Shown here: positions 36,401-42,877 of the stretch, in pieces
Numbering within the stretch: the first letter of the stretch is position 1
Layout: each line of letters starts with the position of its first letter
Position numbers and translations under genes: made by a program
The notes under the pieces: generated by a model
Database searches by the model: none
Told to the model about the DNA's origin: nothing
Seen by the model: only the letters and a program-made list of their open reading frames with translations
Assembly: GCF_900142415.1 (NCBI RefSeq)
Contig: NZ_FRAU01000001.1
Location: 551,246 to 615,245 of the forward strand
Reading direction: 5' to 3'
From: Rhodothermus profundi
Lineage (GTDB): Bacteria > Bacteroidota > Rhodothermia > Rhodothermales > Rhodothermaceae
Length of the DNA stretch: 64,000 bases

Positions 36401-36936
36401 TCTCCAGCGTGCTTTTGAGGCGGCGGGGACGTTCTCCCCGGGACGTTCTCGCCGCCCGCGGCCGCACTAGACAGGCTGGCCTGCATGCGAGCAGGCGGTG
36501 GCTCTTTGCCAGCAGCAACATCCGACCGATTTTTCAACCGGCGCTCATCTGGCAGCGCATCAGCGGGTGGCTCTTTGCCAGCAACCTCTAACAGAGCATC
36601 CGTCAGATCCGAGGATGCTGTATGAGCAGCGTCTACCTCTATCCTGTCTGGCTCCTGCGACGCAGGCGGCGGTTCTGGAGGACGTTCAGAATGTCCGTCG
36701 CCGGCCATTTCCAACCATGCCTGCGTCGGACGCCGATTCTCCTGATGCCCGGATGCTGCTTGCGGTGCAGATTCCGGTTGCCGCTCCTCTGGCGCCTTCC
36801 CTCCAGATGCTTGCCCGGCGGCATCGGGCGATTGTTGCATGGAAGCCGACGCGTTATCCCCGAACTTCAGCCGCCGCAGCTCTTCGTTCCACTCACGATG
36901 CGAACGGCGGCGCCCGAACAGACCACTCCAGCTCAT
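33451..36936 (-). CDS. pilB: Type IV pilus assembly ATPase PilB with duplicated N-terminal domain
   Basis: An 1161-residue extension ATPase, about twice the usual PilB length. Residues 1-200 are low complexity. An MshEN/GspE-N-like domain (about 203-365; LLLATHDPTRPELETVIQQL) is followed by an acidic Pro/Ala/Glu linker (about 370-555) and a second copy of the domain (about 558-720; LVLVTHDPMRPEVHRLVHRL). The catalytic core has SDIHI (781-785), Walker A GPTGSGKST (913-921), Walker B DIVMVGEMRD (975-984), His box STLHTND and a zinc motif with Cys 1044, 1047, 1083 and 1086. In several species MshEN domains bind c-di-GMP. It follows PilC by about 70 nt. Confidence 0.93.
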   Translation of the reverse strand: MSWSGLFGRRRSHREWNEELRRLKFGDNASASMQQSPDAAGQASGGKAPEERQPESAPQAASGHQENRRPTQAWLEMAGDGHSERPPEPPPASQEPDRIEVDAAHTASSDLTDALLEVAGKEPPADALPDERRLKNRSDVAAGKEPPPARMQASLSSAAAGGENVPGRTSPPPQKHAGEPGAKADQQSNGAAARDARTASLPPGALMPELAEMFEDEVVMALLYGGAVRLDQIARAIVLRRRCPDQTLWRCLLEVPGVDRETVLAEAARVGGVEPAPVDETRPSVEFIKAILLLLPPAVQHALFEWQLLPCAFAQGKKGGDRVLLLATHDPTRPELETVIQQLGLPAELRYAPERILQQRLAELENFRPPLLTPASPEAPPASPEASMPETEEATQGEEAVPSAAPSEPEVVEVSGSLPDEEATEADARPAPSALEALPESGREEDTGGIDEEVAATVTSGVPEEEPVGEVLVDPASESAPVGDPPAVSAPDELIDTPAAEPAAEAQAEAVLESTPEVEVETLEVASDAAGDEEQSLDTSSADDEEEDVPPPVKIVLDDLPELKEAISRDRVVSRLLEKEVVALHQVYQAYQRQQDEKLREPLWRVLAQSDHVPQDSIYEEAARLYAFPIAKLEPGKPSPEFVRSVMDTFEEEVRERLIELGVVPFEVDLDAQTGAVKLVLVTHDPMRPEVHRLVHRLKLERFELQYAPRGVIMQALMEAYPRRNEYLERVQEEAAYDLGTSYDTETELIDEDALEAEINRSKLINLFEATLVEAVRQGASDIHIFPNNQKKVEIHFRIDGRLTRWHVEDKVHPEAFIAVIKDQSMNVDRFEREAAQDGFIQRWIDDHLIRFRVSVLPIANALEDLRSESIVIRVLDDRRVIKDLRLLGLSKKALERFERAIRQPHGMVIVTGPTGSGKSTTLYAALHQVVSPEVNVLTIEDPVEYIIPGVRQIKLNHKLGLEDALRAILRHDPDIVMVGEMRDRQTAELAIKLANTGHLTFSTLHTNDAPSAVSRLYKMGIEPFLIAYAINLVVAQRLIRKVCPACKVEDKDPDYVMLRKLGFTDEEIARTTFYKAGRDRSCKVCKGVGYKGRRAIVEAMYFSRTIRHMIVEAQGSIDEDALREQAIKEGMQTLRDAAREVVLAGETTVEEMVRVTTTDE
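36497..36583. repeat. 18-bp direct repeat inside pilB
   Basis: GGTGGCTCTTTGCCAGCA occurs at 36497-36514 and 36566-36583, 69 nt (23 codons) apart and in the same frame. It encodes the repeated peptide AGKEPP in the low-complexity N-terminal region of PilB. Recombination between the copies would delete 23 residues in frame. Confidence 0.7.
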
Positions 36937-37005
36937 AGGCTCGATCGTTCTGGCGCGCTTGCGCGTGGTTGTTGGTTAATGCCGCACTGTTCCTCCGCAG
37001 CGGTG

Positions 37006-38367
37006 CTACCGCCCCATCCGCATCAGGTCGGTGGTAGAGGGTTGCACCAGGGCTACCTCGGAGGAAATAATGGTCAGCACGGCAATGGCGATCGTAATCA
37101 AAATGGCGATGACTGTCTGGATTCCTTCCACCACCGCCTTCAGCTTTAGCGTTGTCTCGCTTTCGTAGTAGTTGGCCATCTGCTCGGCCGCTCCTCGCAC
37201 GTTCCCCGTCTCCGAACCACTCCGAAAACGTGCCAGTGCCATCTGAGTAAAGACCCCACTGGCTTCCATGGCCCGCACCAGATCCATCCCCTGCGCTACC
37301 ATCAAGGGAATCGTAATGGTCTTGATCCGGTGCTCCATGTAGCGGTTACCACAGGCTTCCGCGGCAATTTTGATCACACTGATATTTTCCCCGCTGTTGG
37401 AATACAGAATGGCAAAGACCCGGCAGAAAATTTCAATGTTGAGCTTGTGCAACAGTCCACCAATGATGGGCAGCTTGATCAGCCAGCGATGCACAACCAG
37501 TTGCCCCTTCTCGGAGCGAGCAAACGCCACAAAAGCGCCTACCGCCGCCGCAAATCCCAGCGTCAGCCACAAAATGTTGCGATCAAGCCACTCTGAAAAC
37601 TTCATGGTTGCGGCCGTCATGGGCGGCAGTTCCATGCCCAGATCGGCCAGGAGCCCGGCTGTCATCGGGAAGATGTACCACACGTACCAGATAAACGTGG
37701 CCACCAGCGCGACGATCGTAATGGCCGGCGTGATCATCGCGCTGCGGACGCTTTTGCGAAACTCGTTCTGCCGCTCCAGGAACCGGGCCGTGGACTCAAA
37801 AATCTCGGCCATGTTACCACTTTTGGAGGCCAGGCCGAGCATGTAGGCTGTAAACTTACCCAGAATGTGCTGATGCTTCATGAACGCCTGCTGCGCTTCC
37901 ATGCCGGCCTTCAGGTCGGCGTTCAAATCCCGAATGACCTGGCGCAGCGAGCTGGAAGAGATGTCGTTAACCAGCAGGTTCAGCACTTCGTCGAAAGGCA
38001 ACTTCTCGCGCAGCAGATTGGCTGCCAGCCGCACGAACATAATGATGTCGGTCCGGGGGGGCTTCAACTGGAGGTCGAGCAGCTTCCGCTCAATGCGGAT
38101 CACCTCCAGCCCCATCTTGCGCAGGGCCTGTGCCAGCTCTTCGGCCGTGTACGCCTTTTGCTCACCGGTGATGACCCGGCCGCTTGGATGCCGCACCTTG
38201 TAAAGGAACGTGCGGCGCGGCTGCAACATCTGCGGCCGGAAGCCGTGTTTCTTGGCCAGTTCGGCGAGTTTCTTACGGGCTGCCCGCATCGAAGGGGCCA
38301 GCACCGTCCCCTGCACAGGAACCCCGCTCAGACTGATCCCACTGAAGCGAAACTCACGAACAGGCAT
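37006..38367 (-). CDS. pilC: Type IV pilus platform protein PilC (GspF family)
   Basis: A 453-residue inner-membrane platform protein from the ATG at 38367 (MPVREFRFSGISLSGVPVQG). A longer frame to 38433 exists, but its extra 22 codons lie inside the hairpin region after the pilin gene, so I reject it. After a PilC-type N-terminal ARNK-like region come two GspF domains (about 150-270 and 340-450). Membrane helices include ITIVALVATFIWYVWYIF and LWLTLGFAAAVGAFVAF, and the sequence ends in a helix (TVIAILITIAIAVLTIISSE). The second-domain signature AMEASGVFTQMALARFRSGS is clear. It lies between pilin and pilB, consistent with one operon. Confidence 0.92.
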   Translation of the reverse strand: MPVREFRFSGISLSGVPVQGTVLAPSMRAARKKLAELAKKHGFRPQMLQPRRTFLYKVRHPSGRVITGEQKAYTAEELAQALRKMGLEVIRIERKLLDLQLKPPRTDIIMFVRLAANLLREKLPFDEVLNLLVNDISSSSLRQVIRDLNADLKAGMEAQQAFMKHQHILGKFTAYMLGLASKSGNMAEIFESTARFLERQNEFRKSVRSAMITPAITIVALVATFIWYVWYIFPMTAGLLADLGMELPPMTAATMKFSEWLDRNILWLTLGFAAAVGAFVAFARSEKGQLVVHRWLIKLPIIGGLLHKLNIEIFCRVFAILYSNSGENISVIKIAAEACGNRYMEHRIKTITIPLMVAQGMDLVRAMEASGVFTQMALARFRSGSETGNVRGAAEQMANYYESETTLKLKAVVEGIQTVIAILITIAIAVLTIISSEVALVQPSTTDLMRMGR

Positions 38368-38395
38368 AGGAAGCTGCCGCCAATCCTTATGAAGG

Positions 38396-38460
38396 GAAGA
38401 AAAGGAGGCCGGTGGCGCCCCGCCGGGGCGCACTCCCCCGCACAGAACGCCACCGGACCT
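38396..38460 (-). terminator. Attenuator-like hairpin between pilin and pilC
   Basis: On the minus strand the pilin stop is followed by a long GC-rich hairpin. The outer arms are AGGTCCGGTGGCG and CGCCACCGGCCT (38406-38417 and 38449-38460 on the plus strand), and the inner stem is GCGCCCC-GCC-GGGGCGC. A pyrimidine-rich tract with interrupted U residues comes after it. It lacks a clean U run, so it probably works as a partial terminator or an RNA-stability element that raises pilin over PilC output. Confidence 0.55.
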
Positions 38461-38495
38461 TTACGCGCAATGGGTATGTTCGGGGGGTTACAACA

Positions 38496-38972
38496 TCAAC
38501 CGCCGCCGCCGTTGTTATTATTGTTGCCTGTGGTGTAGCTCCACGTAATGTCGTCCGGCGTGGTACCGTCAATCGTGACCGTGGCAATGGTCGTATTCGC
38601 GTCACAAACGCGGTTGCCGTTCTGATCGGTCGTCAGCCCATAGATGGTCAGCGTGGCAGCTGAACTATTACCGCTGAGCGCATAGCAACCATTCACCGTC
38701 AGGTAACGGCCATTAGCATCCAGGCTGGACGAGGGAATGCCAATCGCCTGGAAGCTGACGCTCGTCCAATTACCACTGTCGCCTCCTCCACCAAACGCTT
38801 TGGGCTTAAGCATCCAGGCCTGGATGTCGGAAATCAGCCGCATCGCATCGCTGACCGCTGCATCCCGGTCGGCCTTGGCCTTACCTTCGGAGAAGGCCTG
38901 AATACCGGCGACCACGGCAATTCCGACGATCACCATGCCGAGCACGAGGAGCAGAAGCTGTTGCTGACCCAT
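38496..38972 (-). CDS. Major pilin-like protein without Glu5
   Basis: A 158-residue protein. The N-terminus MGQQQLLLLVLGMVIVGIAV has a possible two-residue leader ending in Gly, then a hydrophobic helix that runs into a charged helix (FSEGKAKADRDAAVSDAM), as in type IV pilins. There is no F1 and no Glu5 of the classic G/FTLIE site. The globular part is Ser/Thr/Asn-rich, with one Cys pair (96 and 123) suited to a disulfide loop, and ends in five Asn and four Gly. GGAGG lies 8 nt upstream of the ATG. It is the first gene of the pilin unit, with a sigma-54-like promoter and a structured leader, as expected of a highly expressed main subunit. The identity as major pilin is inferred. Confidence 0.8.
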   Translation of the reverse strand: MGQQQLLLLVLGMVIVGIAVVAGIQAFSEGKAKADRDAAVSDAMRLISDIQAWMLKPKAFGGGGDSGNWTSVSFQAIGIPSSSLDANGRYLTVNGCYALSGNSSAATLTIYGLTTDQNGNRVCDANTTIATVTIDGTTPDDITWSYTTGNNNNNGGGG

Positions 38973-39031
38973 GACGAGCCTCCTGTTTGGTTAATGAATG
39001 TTTCGCTTTTCGTTAGAGGACAGGCTTCTGA

Positions 39032-39090
39032 GCAGGTATCGACCGCAGGTGCCTGCGGCTTAAATACCTGCCGCATTTTTTTTCCTGCGG
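39032..39090 (-). promoter_or_regulatory. Structured pilin mRNA leader with alternative stems
   Basis: Two nested perfect stems: outer GCAGGTAT (39032-39039) with ATACCTGC (39064-39071), inner CCGCAGG (39043-39049) with CCTGCGG (39052-39058). A second CCGCA (39071-39075) and TGCGG (39086-39090) flank an 8-nt T run and can pair with each other or with the inner stem arms. In the pilin transcript these form mutually exclusive hairpins about 60-120 nt before the start codon. Confidence 0.6.
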
Positions 39091-39121
39091 CGCCTCCACC
39101 GAAGCCCTGGCCCTAGCTTGC

Positions 39122-39137
39122 TGCACACGTCGTGCCA
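39122..39137 (-). promoter_or_regulatory. Sigma-54-type (-24/-12) promoter of the pilin gene
   Basis: Read on the minus strand the site is TGGCACGACGTGTGCA. It matches the sigma-54 consensus TGGCACG-N4-TTGCW with one mismatch (GTGC for TTGC) and the exact GG-to-GC spacing. Transcription would start near 39110 and give a leader of about 138 nt. Pilin genes of several proteobacteria are driven by sigma-54 and the PilR activator; no activator gene is in this window. Confidence 0.55.
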
Positions 39138-39442
39138 CTTTGATTCCCGACGCTATTGACTGGCCTTTTCGCTATGAAATCCAATCTTTTAGAGCCTATC
39201 CTCATCAGAATTGAGTAACCTCCTCTATGCCCCAGGCATTACATTAGGTAACCAGGTGCGCAAAAATGAATCCTCTCTCTCTTTGCGTGGACTGGCAACT
39301 GAAGAAAGACGCCGGCCCATCAAGCAGACAACGCGGTAGATCGGCCTTTTAACGCTGCAAAAGCGCAGGTTACAATGCGATAGGCCAGGCACGGGTACCT
39401 GCATGCGCCGGTAGCGCCGAACCCACCTAGGCAGTTCCCCCT

Positions 39443-39470
39443 AAAAAAAGCCCCTCCACAGGGAGGGGCT
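39443..39470 (-). terminator. Intrinsic terminator of the TPR lipoprotein gene
   Basis: Minus-strand hairpin AGCCCCTCC-CTGT-GGAGGGGCT followed by seven U residues, about 55 nt past the stop codon of the TPR gene. Stem and U-tract are both strong. Confidence 0.9.
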
Positions 39471-39524
39471 CAGGAAGATGCCGAAAGAGCGTTCAGGCAA
39501 GCGCTCTCTGCTCTGTCCGATCCA

Positions 39525-40763
39525 TCAATTACTGTTCAGTCCGGCACAGGCTTCGACTTCTTTAGCTTTTTCCATCTGGTCGGTCTGCACATACGCCTGG
39601 AAGAGGGCGCGGCAAATAGGCTGAACGTTTTCTCCCTGCGCTTCCATGAGCTCGCGCGCCCGTTCCAGCGGCGGAATCGCCTGCGCAAAGAGCTGTCGGC
39701 GTTCTTCAATCAATTGCGCTATCTGTTCTTCGAGCTGGCGAATTTGATCACGGGAGAGCTCCGAGCGATGCGCGCGCAGGCTGTCGTCCAGCGCCACAGC
39801 TCTGTCGTTCACATCAACCGCCTTGTTAATATAGGTGGCGCCCAGATTGTAGAAGGCGTTTGCATATTCCGGATCCAGCTCGGTTGCCTTCTTTAGATGC
39901 GTGATCGCTTCATCGTAGCGACCGGCTTCCAGCAACAGCGAGCCGTAGTTGTATTGGTAAAGTTTGTTGTCAGGCTCTTTCTCTACCGCCTCTTTATACA
40001 TATTCATTGCTTCCTCTAGCTTGCCGGCCTGCACATAGGCATTCAGCAACTGCGACTCAATATCCGGATCGTCTGGATAGCGCTGGCGTGCCTTTTCCAG
40101 GATTTCCAGCGCCTTTTCCGGCTGCTGCTGAATCCGATACAGGTCGGCCAGAATCAGATAGGTATCTTTGGAAGCTTCGCCTTTCGAGATAGCCGTTTCC
40201 AGAGGGGGAATGGCTTCCGCCCGCTTGCCCGCATTCAGCAGAGAAAAGGCCTGGTTCACATAGGCCCCGGCCGAATCGGGCTGGATAATGGTAGCCCCTT
40301 CAAAATAGGCGGCTGCCCATAGATAGTAGGTTGAATCCTCACTGCCTCGGTTGAAAGCATTAATACCGTTCTGGAACTCTCGAACGTAGGCAAAGCGGAG
40401 CTGGTTGACAATACCTTCTTCTAATTTGGGATCCAGTTCTATGGCCTTCTGAAAGGCCGCCACCATCGCCCGCACCGTATCCAGGCGTGCTTCAGGCTCC
40501 AGGTCCTGCTGGTTGGCCAGAATGTCCAGAATTATCCGGCCTTTGAGTTCATAGGCCTCGGGGTTCTGCGGATTGCGCTCCAGTGCTTTTTCGACGTTCT
40601 CTAGAGCCCGAGCATAGTCCTTATTGCGCAGGTCCAGTTTGGCCCCTTCAATGTTAGGATCTCCTGAGCAGCCATTGGCACCGGCCAGCACCAGCACCCA
40701 CCCGCTTATCAGCAGCATGCCCAGCGAGCGCTTCCAGGCAGCAAAACAGTGTAGCGCGTTCAT
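39525..40763 (-). CDS. Tetratricopeptide repeat protein, probable lipoprotein
   Basis: A 412-residue exported TPR protein. I place the start at ATG 40763 (MNALHCFAAWKRSLGMLLIS), with GAGGG 6 nt upstream. The longer frame to 41027 adds 88 residues that resemble no signal or domain. The hydrophobic signal ends in AGANGC, a weak lipobox. About eight TPR units follow (for example YARALENVEKALERNPQNPE, AYELKGRIILD, and YANAFYNLGATYINKAVDVN), then a charged coiled coil (DQIRQLEEQIAQLIEERRQL). TPR proteins scaffold complexes, often at the outer membrane; it could serve the nearby pilus as a PilF/PilW-like pilotin, but the gap of 550 nt and its own terminator leave that open. Confidence 0.82.
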   Translation of the reverse strand: MNALHCFAAWKRSLGMLLISGWVLVLAGANGCSGDPNIEGAKLDLRNKDYARALENVEKALERNPQNPEAYELKGRIILDILANQQDLEPEARLDTVRAMVAAFQKAIELDPKLEEGIVNQLRFAYVREFQNGINAFNRGSEDSTYYLWAAAYFEGATIIQPDSAGAYVNQAFSLLNAGKRAEAIPPLETAISKGEASKDTYLILADLYRIQQQPEKALEILEKARQRYPDDPDIESQLLNAYVQAGKLEEAMNMYKEAVEKEPDNKLYQYNYGSLLLEAGRYDEAITHLKKATELDPEYANAFYNLGATYINKAVDVNDRAVALDDSLRAHRSELSRDQIRQLEEQIAQLIEERRQLFAQAIPPLERARELMEAQGENVQPICRALFQAYVQTDQMEKAKEVEACAGLNSN

Positions 40764-41089
40764 GTTGCCCTCGGCTTTGCAGTTAACAGAAATCACCTCA
40801 ATGCCTTTAACGGCTATTTCTTTCCTGAAGGAAATTAACGACTGAATGCGCCCGGCACAACCGGTTGACTGGATTCTTTCATTTTTGAAAGCAAAACGAC
40901 AGGGTTTCCCGCCAAAACGTCTGAGCGCCTCGGACACCTGTCGTGCTACGTCACTGCATTTTTTCTCATGTTGTTTGTCGTTTTTTCGGCGGCATGTGCC
41001 AATCTGGCGCACTTTCACCAGCGGCATAGCTGTTGATAAAAAGTGGGGTGGAATCCTGAGAAAACAACCATCAAACGGAGGAGAGAGCC
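40764..41089. other. Divergent intergenic region, TPR gene / hsp20
   Basis: A 326-nt region between the divergent TPR and hsp20 start codons. One frame on the minus strand is open across it but shows no coding features and no plausible ribosome site. I see no CIRCE element. GGAGGAGAG before the hsp20 ATG is a strong ribosome binding site. Promoters for both genes must lie here, but none is clear enough to mark. Confidence 0.5.
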
Positions 41090-41536
41090 ATGACGAGCCT
41101 GGTTCGTTTCTCGCCGATGACTGAACTGCGCCGGCTGCAGCGCGAAATGGATCGGCTGTTTGATACGTTCTTCGGGCGCGAGGTGGAAACGACCGAAGAA
41201 ACCACGCCGGTAACCTGGGTGCCGCGGGCTGACCTGGCCGAAACAGACGATGCCTACCTGATCCAGCTCGACGTACCCGGCATGAGCAAGGATGAGCTGA
41301 CGGTGACCTACCATGATGGCACGCTCACCGTCAGCGGCGAACGGAAGTCGGAAACAAAGGAAGAAAAACCCAACTTCATCCGGGTTGAGCGCAGCTACGG
41401 CCGCTTCTATCGGAGCTTTACGCTTCCGAAGGCGGTCGATGACAAAAACATCGAAGCGAAGTACGAGAACGGTGTGCTGACGATTCGCGTGCCCAAAGCG
41501 GAAGGCAGCAGGGCACGCCGCATCGAAATCAGCTAA
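41090..41536 (+). CDS. Small heat shock protein, Hsp20/alpha-crystallin family
   Basis: A 148-residue ATP-independent holdase chaperone that keeps unfolding proteins soluble. The N-terminus MTSLVRFSPMTELRRLQREM with the DRLFDTFF segment is typical. The alpha-crystallin domain runs from about 43 to 138: WVPRADLAETDDAYLIQLDV, GTLTVSGERKSE, RSYGRFYRSFTLP and YENGVLTIRVPKA. The C-terminal IEIS matches the I-x-I anchor. GGAGGAGAG precedes the ATG, and a strong terminator follows. It is a single-gene unit divergent from the TPR gene. Confidence 0.95.
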   Translation: MTSLVRFSPMTELRRLQREMDRLFDTFFGREVETTEETTPVTWVPRADLAETDDAYLIQLDVPGMSKDELTVTYHDGTLTVSGERKSETKEEKPNFIRVERSYGRFYRSFTLPKAVDDKNIEAKYENGVLTIRVPKAEGSRARRIEIS

Positions 41537-41556
41537 TCAGCCCGGCAGCACATGAG

Positions 41557-41595
41557 ATCGGGGCTATTCCCAGCGGAATAGCCCCGATTTTGTTT
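41557..41595 (+). terminator. Intrinsic terminator after hsp20
   Basis: A perfect 14-bp stem ATCGGGGCTATTCC/GGAATAGCCCCGAT (41557-41570 and 41575-41588) with loop CAGC, followed by TTTGTTTG. It is a strong terminator for the plus strand. Confidence 0.92.
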
Positions 41596-41738
41596 GTCGC
41601 CCTTTGGCGCTACACATATCAGGGGCTATCTGTAGACTCAGACGCGCGGCTTTATGCTGTCTCTTTTTGTTTTTGTGGAGCCGCCTGCTCTAAAACTTCA
41701 GGAATCTCCCGAACGCCCCGCGCGTACGCGCATGCAGT

Positions 41739-42386
41739 ATGCGCAGGTTAACTTTTGCGGAGTGCATTGCTCGGTTGCGCCAACGGTTGGCCGGTCCACT
41801 TCCTGGCATCGCTGCCCACCTCCAGATGGCTCCGGCCTACCGGCAGTCTCCCGATCAGCTTCGCGTCGAAGGGAAGCCCTGCCGGGAGGCCGGCGTGCTG
41901 GCCCTGCTGTTTCCGGAGCAGGATGATCCCTACCTGCTGCTGGTAGCGCGCCCCGCTCATCTGAAAGATCATGGGGGCCAGATCGGATTTCCCGGTGGGC
42001 GCCGCGAACAGGGCGAAACGTTGCAGGAAACCGCGCTGCGAGAAGCCTACGAAGAGCTGGGCCTGCCCCCCGAACGCATTGACGTGCTGGGTGCCCTGAC
42101 GCCCCTTTACATTCCGGTCTCTAACTACTGCGTGCACCCCTTTGTCGGGTGCATCGCTTCGCTGCCGGAGCTCCGTCCCTGTCCTGAAGAGGTGGAAGCT
42201 GTGCTCCGCATCCCCCTGACTGCCCTGCTGGACCCCACCAATCGACGCCGAGAACGCTGGATGATTCGAGGCCAGGCGGTTATGGTGCCCTTCTTTGCCA
42301 TACAGCATTATCGCATCTGGGGCGCTACGGCGATGATGCTGGCCGAGCTGCTGGCTTTGCTCCGCGAGGAGACGCTGATGGATTAG
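41739..42386 (+). CDS. Nudix hydrolase, CoA pyrophosphatase-like
   Basis: A 215-residue Nudix enzyme. The full Nudix box lies at 87-109 (GRREQGETLQETALREAYEE, then LGL), matching GX5EX7REUXEEXGU. Just before it, HGGQIGFPGG (78-87) is the UPF0035 signature of coenzyme A pyrophosphatases such as NudL/PCD1. These cleave CoA or oxidised CoA to 3',5'-ADP and 4'-phosphopantetheine. The gene is monocistronic after the hsp20 terminator, and its 3' end overlaps the convergent sufE gene by 62 nt. The hydrolase class is secure; the CoA substrate rests on the signature. Confidence 0.9.
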   Translation: MRRLTFAECIARLRQRLAGPLPGIAAHLQMAPAYRQSPDQLRVEGKPCREAGVLALLFPEQDDPYLLLVARPAHLKDHGGQIGFPGGRREQGETLQETALREAYEELGLPPERIDVLGALTPLYIPVSNYCVHPFVGCIASLPELRPCPEEVEAVLRIPLTALLDPTNRRRERWMIRGQAVMVPFFAIQHYRIWGATAMMLAELLALLREETLMD

Positions 42387-42810
42387 CGAAAAAGCCTGCT
42401 TTCTCAGCAATTTCCCGTCGCAATCTCTGATAGATCGCTGTCAGTCCACGCAGACGTTGCATCCCCAGCAGCGGTGCAATGCCCAACTGAGAAAGCAGAT
42501 CTTCAGGTGCCTCCAGCACCGCTTCGGGAGGCTCCCCGTCAAAGGCCTCAATCAACAACGCCGTAAAAGCACGGGGTGTAGGCGCCTCACGCGGCACATC
42601 GGCATAGATGCGCACGCGCCCTTCCTGCACTTCGGGCAAGAAAAAAACCGGCGACTGGCATTCGCGGACCATGCCTATCCCGGCATCCCGAAGGGGGACA
42701 TACGCAGGCGGAAGCGGGGGCAGCCGATCCGCAAAATCCAGCAGCAACTCCAACCGCTGGTCCTGATCGGCTTCCCGAAACATCTCCAGTAAGACATCCA
42801 GCTTACGCAT
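42325..42810 (-). CDS. sufE: Cysteine desulfuration protein SufE
   Basis: A 161-residue SufE. It accepts persulfide sulfur from the cysteine desulfurase SufS and passes it to the SufBCD scaffold during Fe-S cluster assembly. The acceptor Cys51 sits in MVRECQSPVFFL, at the same number as in E. coli SufE. FADRLPPLPP and the C-terminal LSQLGIAPLLGMQRLRGLTA are family signatures. The last 20 or so residues are a disordered, Ala/Pro-rich tail, which is where the gene overlaps the convergent Nudix gene (62 nt). No other suf gene is adjacent. A sulfurtransferase gene follows upstream on the same strand. Confidence 0.92.
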   Translation of the reverse strand: MRKLDVLLEMFREADQDQRLELLLDFADRLPPLPPAYVPLRDAGIGMVRECQSPVFFLPEVQEGRVRIYADVPREAPTPRAFTALLIEAFDGEPPEAVLEAPEDLLSQLGIAPLLGMQRLRGLTAIYQRLRREIAEKAGFFANPSASPRGAKPAARPASSP

Positions 42811-42877
42811 AACCCTTTAATTTTTCTTGAGAGACGCTGCAACAGCAGGCTTTGCTCCCATAAAGCCCCCCTGACAC

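Larger units (their letters stand above)
38973..39442. other. Intergenic region upstream of the pilin gene
   Basis: A 470-nt stretch without a credible gene. The part near the pilin holds the leader hairpins (39032-39090) and the -24/-12 promoter-like site (39122-39137). From about 39140 to 39440 I see no ORF with coding character, no tRNA and no recognisable riboswitch. It may hold enhancer sites for a sigma-54 activator, which cannot be identified by eye. Confidence 0.6.

Noticed and set aside
39032-39090. c-di-GMP (GEMM) riboswitch in the pilin leader
   Set aside because: The location fits, but I see none of the conserved GEMM core sequence, so I call it only a structured leader.
40764-41027. 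N-terminal extension of the TPR lipoprotein
   Set aside because: Adds 88 residues with no signal peptide; the ATG at 40763 has a good ribosome site and starts a signal peptide.
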